DNA of 9,642 nucleotides, from the NCBI GenBank assembly GCA_937957815.1, contig CALFXN010000635.1:1-9642 (forward strand). The letters are read 5' to 3'. Numbering within the stretch: the stretch's first letter is position 1; each line of letters opens with the position of its first letter. A program made the position numbers and the translations under genes. This document shows positions 6,676-9,642 of this stretch, one piece after another. The notes beneath the pieces were generated by a model. The model had not been told where the DNA came from, did not search any database, and saw only the letters and a list, made by a program, of their open reading frames with translations. The stretch is from an uncultured Synergistales bacterium (GTDB lineage: Bacteria > Synergistota > Synergistia > Synergistales > Aminobacteriaceae).

Positions 6676-6688
6676 CCGGAGTGATTCC

Positions 6689-7318
6689 ATGAAATCAAAG
6701 ACGATCTGGCTCTACGTTCTCGATACAATGTCCGACTGGGAACCCGCCTACGCCGTTTCCGGGATCGGCAGCGAGCCGTTCCAGAAACGCCCGGGCGCAT
6801 TCCGGGTGCGGACGTGTTCCGGTGAAGGTACGTCCGTCGTAACGATGGGTGGCATTCGTATCCTACCCGACGCGCCCCTTTCGGGCGTGTCGTCGGAGGG
6901 CAGCGCGATGCTGATCCTTCCCGGCGGAACGACCTGGGACGGCGACGCGCACGGCGAGGCACTCGCCGTCGCCCGGGTGTTTCTCGAAGCCGGGGTTCCC
7001 GTGGCCGCGATCTGCGGCGCCACCGCGGGACTCGCCCGCGCCGGGCTGCTTGACGATGTCCGGCATACGAGCAATTCGCGGGAATACCTCGCGGCGACGA
7101 AGTATCGCGGGGCCGCGCTGTACGAGGACGCGCCCGCCGTCACGCACGGAAACGTGATCACCGCCCCGGGAACCGGAGCTCTCGAATTCGCGCTTCATAT
7201 CTTCCGCAGGCTCGACATCTTCACCCCAGAGGTCCTGGACGCATGGTACAACCTCTTCAGGACCGGCAGACCGGAATACTTCGAAGCACTCGCGAAAATG
7301 ATGCCGGAAAAACGCTGA
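6689..7318 (+). CDS. DJ-1/PfpI-family protein (YoaZ-like, glutamine amidotransferase fold)
   Basis: A 209-residue cytoplasmic protein of the DJ-1/PfpI superfamily. The nucleophile elbow is AAICGATAGLARAGLLDD (106-123), with Cys109 as the reactive residue. Glu18 in DWEPAY is placed like the conserved Glu that polarises the cysteine in DJ-1. LILPGGTTW (75-83), HTSNSREYL (126-134) and the C-terminal EAWYNLF-like segment (DAWYNLF, 194-200) match the YoaZ type of Bacillus and relatives. Members have been linked to stress protection or to protease- or amidase-like chemistry; which applies here cannot be told. The start is chosen by GGAG seven bases upstream and by the family's usual N-terminus. An upstream extension to 6608 is arginine-rich and unlike the family. 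It is downstream of the micro-ORF, probably under the palindrome-bearing promoter. Weak hairpins follow the stop (7325-7340, 7354-7376). Confidence 0.9.
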   Translation: MKSKTIWLYVLDTMSDWEPAYAVSGIGSEPFQKRPGAFRVRTCSGEGTSVVTMGGIRILPDAPLSGVSSEGSAMLILPGGTTWDGDAHGEALAVARVFLEAGVPVAAICGATAGLARAGLLDDVRHTSNSREYLAATKYRGAALYEDAPAVTHGNVITAPGTGALEFALHIFRRLDIFTPEVLDAWYNLFRTGRPEYFEALAKMMPEKR

Positions 7319-7399
7319 CGGATCCTCCGCAGTTTCGGAGCAGTGAACCTCCGCCACCGTGAGATCCCGCCGGTGGATGCCTTTTCCCGTGCAGATCCG

Positions 7400-7429
7400 C
7401 TGTGAGTGTCCCGTGGATCATGATAAAAT
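7400..7429 (+). promoter_or_regulatory. Possible extended -10 promoter for the CsgG-TPR cluster
   Basis: TGATAAAAT (7421-7429) is an extended -10 box (TGn plus TAAAAT, five of six to consensus). A weak -35-like CTGTGA lies 18 bases upstream (7400-7405). The surrounding 40 bases are the most AT-rich of the window. Transcription would begin near 7436. Confidence 0.4.
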
Positions 7430-7495
7430 TCTGAAAATAAAGCCTTGTTGTATTGCAAAGCTGTGGCCAGTCGAAAGAAAGGACGATGAATCGGC

Positions 7496-8707
7496 GTGTG
7501 GACGGAGAAAATGCCGCATCCCGCGTGTATGCGCTTCGAGCTTCTGCTTTGTCGGTATGCCCGCGCGATCGCGGCGGCGTTCCTGCTGATCATGTGCGTT
7601 TTCATCTCTCCGGAGGCCGAAGGTGCCGTCACACTCGCCGTCGCGCCCTTCCTCTCGCAGGGAACGAGCATCCGGCTCGGTTCCGCCGTAAACGACGCCG
7701 TGACGTCGGAACTCGTCGGGCACAGGGATCTCGTCGTCGTCGAGCGGAATCGTCTTGCGGCGGTTGCGGGAGAGTACAAGCTGGCCCTTTCGGGCCTCGT
7801 CGACGAAAAGACGGCCGTACGAACCGGAAAACTCGTCGGCGCGCGATATTTTCTCTTCGGAGCCGTGACGCGTTTCGGATCGATCGTCATCGCGACGGCG
7901 CGTCTCGTCGACGTGGAGTCGTCCGTGGTCCTCGCGAGTTTCGAGCGCGTTTCTCCCGATGGCGAGGACGACATCGCGCTCGCGTCGAAAAACCTCGCGG
8001 CCGACATCCTTGCGATCGTGACGAGGGGCCGGCCCACCAAGGGGAAGGCGACCGACGACTATCGATACTACCTCTACGAAGCGCTCGGGCGCTACAACCT
8101 CGGCAATCCGACCGCGTCGCTGCCGTTCTGGGAGAAAATGACGCGAATGAGTCCGAAGCACGCAGTGTTGCGTTTCTTCCTCGGAGGAATTCTCTTCGAA
8201 ACCGGCAGATATCGGGACGCGCTTCTTGCCGCCCGCCAGGCCGTCACCTTCGCCCCTTCGTTCGCGGAAGCCTGGCTGCTCGCTGGAAAATGTTATTTCA
8301 TGATGGGCGACTCACACAGTGCGACTTCGGAACTCGAGAAGGCGATACAGCTTGCGCCGCACCTCCCGGAGCCCTATCTCCTGATGGGGCGACTGTACAA
8401 GGACCGGAGGCGGATCGGTGAAGCGGCTGATTTCTTCGCCCGGGCGATGGACGCGGACGAACGGTACGTTCCGGCGTACCTCGCGCTCGCGCAGCTCTTC
8501 TTCGAGATAGGATCGCTCGGCGAGACTGCCGGCGTTCTGGGGGACGCGCTGGCGATCGACCCGGATAATGCGGAGGCCCTTCTGCTCCTCGGTATGACGC
8601 AGACGCTTCTGGGTGAGGACGCGAAGGCCAGAAAGACGTATGCCGCGCTCGAGAGGGTCGATGCGAAGAAAGCGGGCGAGTTGCGGAAGTGGATGCTCAA
8701 CAGGTGA
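7496..8707 (+). CDS. Exported protein with CsgG-like N-terminal domain and TPR repeats
   Basis: Up to 403 residues. A signal peptide (basic RFELLLCRYAR, core AIAAAFLLIMCVFI, cleavage near AEG-AV at 43) is followed by a domain (about 44-176) resembling the CsgG family: TLAVAPF, VNDAVTSELV, VVVERNRLAAV, GKLVGARYFLFGAVTRFG and ARLVDVESSVV. CsgG proper is a lipoprotein pore, and no lipobox is present here. The rest (about 188-400) is at least five tetratricopeptide repeats (near 212, 247, 281, 315 and 349), so a periplasmic protein-binding scaffold is likely. The start is unsure: GTG 7496 has AAAGGA 12 bases away; ATG 7511 and ATG 7529 also keep the signal peptide, and 7529 gives the most typical one. 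The GTG of the next gene overlaps the stop. What it binds is unknown. Confidence 0.85.
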   Translation: MWTEKMPHPACMRFELLLCRYARAIAAAFLLIMCVFISPEAEGAVTLAVAPFLSQGTSIRLGSAVNDAVTSELVGHRDLVVVERNRLAAVAGEYKLALSGLVDEKTAVRTGKLVGARYFLFGAVTRFGSIVIATARLVDVESSVVLASFERVSPDGEDDIALASKNLAADILAIVTRGRPTKGKATDDYRYYLYEALGRYNLGNPTASLPFWEKMTRMSPKHAVLRFFLGGILFETGRYRDALLAARQAVTFAPSFAEAWLLAGKCYFMMGDSHSATSELEKAIQLAPHLPEPYLLMGRLYKDRRRIGEAADFFARAMDADERYVPAYLALAQLFFEIGSLGETAGVLGDALAIDPDNAEALLLLGMTQTLLGEDAKARKTYAALERVDAKKAGELRKWMLNR

Positions 8708-8940
8708 GTTCCGTCGGACTATCCGGCGTGACGGCGTTCCTGAGAATTCTCGTCGTCGCTGCCTTCGCGACGCTTGCGCTGCTTGCGTCGGCTGCGTGCG
8801 CGGGGAGATTTCTGTGGAGGCGGAGGACGAACGGTATCCTCTCGCGGCTCGACGGCGAGGTCTCGTGGCTGCTTCCCGACGGACCAAAGCCCTACTGGCG
8901 CGGACGCATCACGGACATCCGGCACGAATTCGCGCGGTGA
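8704..8940 (+). CDS. Small single-pass membrane protein, unknown function
   Basis: 78 residues from the GTG at 8704, which overlaps the preceding stop (GTGA). A hydrophobic helix spans about 12-34 (FLRILVVAAF to LASAACAG) and is followed by RFLWRRR, which by the positive-inside rule places the tail in the cytoplasm. The tail (about 42-78) is polar and holds WLLPDGPKPYWRGRI. A GTG at 8689 in the same frame is an alternative start. The 4-base overlap upstream and a 7-base gap downstream make it the middle gene of a tight three-gene cluster. I recognise no family. Frame, coupling and codon use are consistent with a real gene. Confidence 0.7.
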   Translation: MSSVGLSGVTAFLRILVVAAFATLALLASAACAGRFLWRRRTNGILSRLDGEVSWLLPDGPKPYWRGRITDIRHEFAR

Positions 8941-8947
8941 GCGAACG

Positions 8948-9642
8948 ATGAAGGCTGCTTCGAACATCATCATGCTCGGCGACATCCCCGTCGAGGTGAC
9001 GCGCAAGAGGATGAAGACCCTGCGGCTCAGCGTCTCCCCCCCGGACGGGCGCGTCCGGATCTCCGCGCCGCTGAAGGCGAGCGACGAGACCGTGCTCCGC
9101 ATGGCGTCGGAGCGGCTTGCGTGGATCGAGCGGCAGTGGGAGAAGATCGCGGCCGCCCCTCCGCCTGCCCCGGTCGACTTCGTCGACGGCGAGGTTCACG
9201 CGTTTCTCGGGGAGCCGCGGCGATTGCTGGTGCGCGAGCGGAACCGCGCGGCCCGCGTCGATGTGTGCGGCGACGCGACGATCGCGATCACCGTTCGGCC
9301 CGGAAGCACGCGGGAGCAGCGGGAGGCCGCGCTGCTCGACTGGTATCGCGACCGGCTCTCCGAACTGATCCCGCCGCTGATCGACCGATGGCGGTCCGTC
9401 ATGAACGTGACCGTCGACGAATGGCGCATCCGCAGGATGAAGACGCGGTGGGGGAGCTGCAACATCGCGGCGCGCCGGATCTGGTTCAGCCTGGAGCTGG
9501 CGCGGAAACCGGAGCCCTGCCTGGAGTACATCGTCGTCCACGAGCTGGCGCATCTGCTTGAACGCGGCCATGGCGCGCGCTTCAAGGCGCTGATGGACGG
9601 CTTTCTTCCCGACTGGCGGGAGCGCCGGAAGCTGCTGAACGC
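8948..9642 (+). CDS. YgjP-type (DUF45, PF01863) zinc metallopeptidase, 3' end cut by window
   Basis: 231 residues are visible and the frame is still open at the last base. The family hallmarks are clear: RMKTRWGSCN (163-172), then VVHELAHLLERGHGARF (196-212), a gluzincin-like HExxH with ligands His198 and His202, catalytic Glu199 and a third likely ligand His208. The N-terminal half has the usual small beta domain (VTRKRMKTLRLSV and RVRISAP), as in E. coli YgjP, whose family is near M48/SprT peptidases. Members average some 230-240 residues, so little is missing. The start ATG is seven bases after the previous stop; the ribosome-binding signal is weak (GAGCGA), which fits translation coupled to the upstream gene. 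The protein is predicted cytoplasmic, as no signal peptide is seen. Substrates of this family are poorly known. Confidence 0.92.
   Translation, partial: MKAASNIIMLGDIPVEVTRKRMKTLRLSVSPPDGRVRISAPLKASDETVLRMASERLAWIERQWEKIAAAPPPAPVDFVDGEVHAFLGEPRRLLVRERNRAARVDVCGDATIAITVRPGSTREQREAALLDWYRDRLSELIPPLIDRWRSVMNVTVDEWRIRRMKTRWGSCNIAARRIWFSLELARKPEPCLEYIVVHELAHLLERGHGARFKALMDGFLPDWRERRKLLN

Noticed and set aside
7325..7376. Two weak hairpins after the DJ-1-family gene (5-bp and 6-bp stems) as a terminator
   Set aside because: The stems are short, loops are 6 and 11 bases, and no T-run follows; mentioned only as possible.
7486..8421. ATG at 7486, which has the best-placed AAAGGA ribosome-binding site, as the start of a gene
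   Set aside because: That frame is arginine-rich and has no domain; the CsgG-TPR reading in the neighbouring frame is clearly the protein.
1..9642. CRISPR array, tRNA, rRNA, insertion sequence or prophage genes
   Set aside because: I found no spaced direct repeats, cloverleaf, rRNA segment, transposase or phage-like protein in either strand.

Overview
The window is GC-rich DNA from a Gram-negative bacterium: it carries an RND efflux pump with an outer-membrane channel, and several exported proteins. Codon use leans heavily on GCG, TCG, CTC and CGG. I cannot name the organism from the sequence. No rRNA, tRNA, CRISPR array, transposase or integrase is visible.

Layout, plus strand unless stated. 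(1) 1-2019: the 3' end of an HAE1-type RND transporter, overlapping by 4 bases (ATGA) a NodT/OprM-type outer-membrane efflux channel that carries a 24-bp internal tandem duplication and a long C-terminal tail. (2) 2020-2443: non-coding apart from a clear decayed fragment of a GNAT acetyltransferase (2138-2353). (3) 2444-3684: a peptide deformylase with an unusual second motif, then, 17 bases on, a class I SAM methyltransferase whose stop codon lies in a perfect 12-bp inverted repeat. (4) 3701-6372, minus strand: a two-gene ABC import operon, with a periplasmic binding protein followed by a fused two-domain permease. No ATPase gene accompanies them. (5) 6373-6576: a divergent regulatory region with a perfect 12-bp palindrome inside a sigma70-like promoter. 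(6) 6577-7318: a 23-residue hydrophobic peptide, then a DJ-1/PfpI-family protein of the YoaZ type. (7) 7496 to the end: a tightly packed cluster of an exported CsgG-like/TPR protein, a one-helix membrane protein and a YgjP-type (DUF45) zinc metallopeptidase that runs off the window.

The RND and channel genes should work together as two parts of a tripartite exporter, with the membrane-fusion partner probably upstream. The binding protein and permease form an importer of unassigned substrate that must borrow an ATPase from elsewhere. The last cluster looks translationally coupled, but its shared role is unknown. No single locus is plainly a new system. The best leads are the palindrome-controlled micro-ORF, with an in-frame TGA exactly where a lipoprotein cysteine might sit, and the coupled CsgG-TPR/membrane peptide/peptidase cluster.
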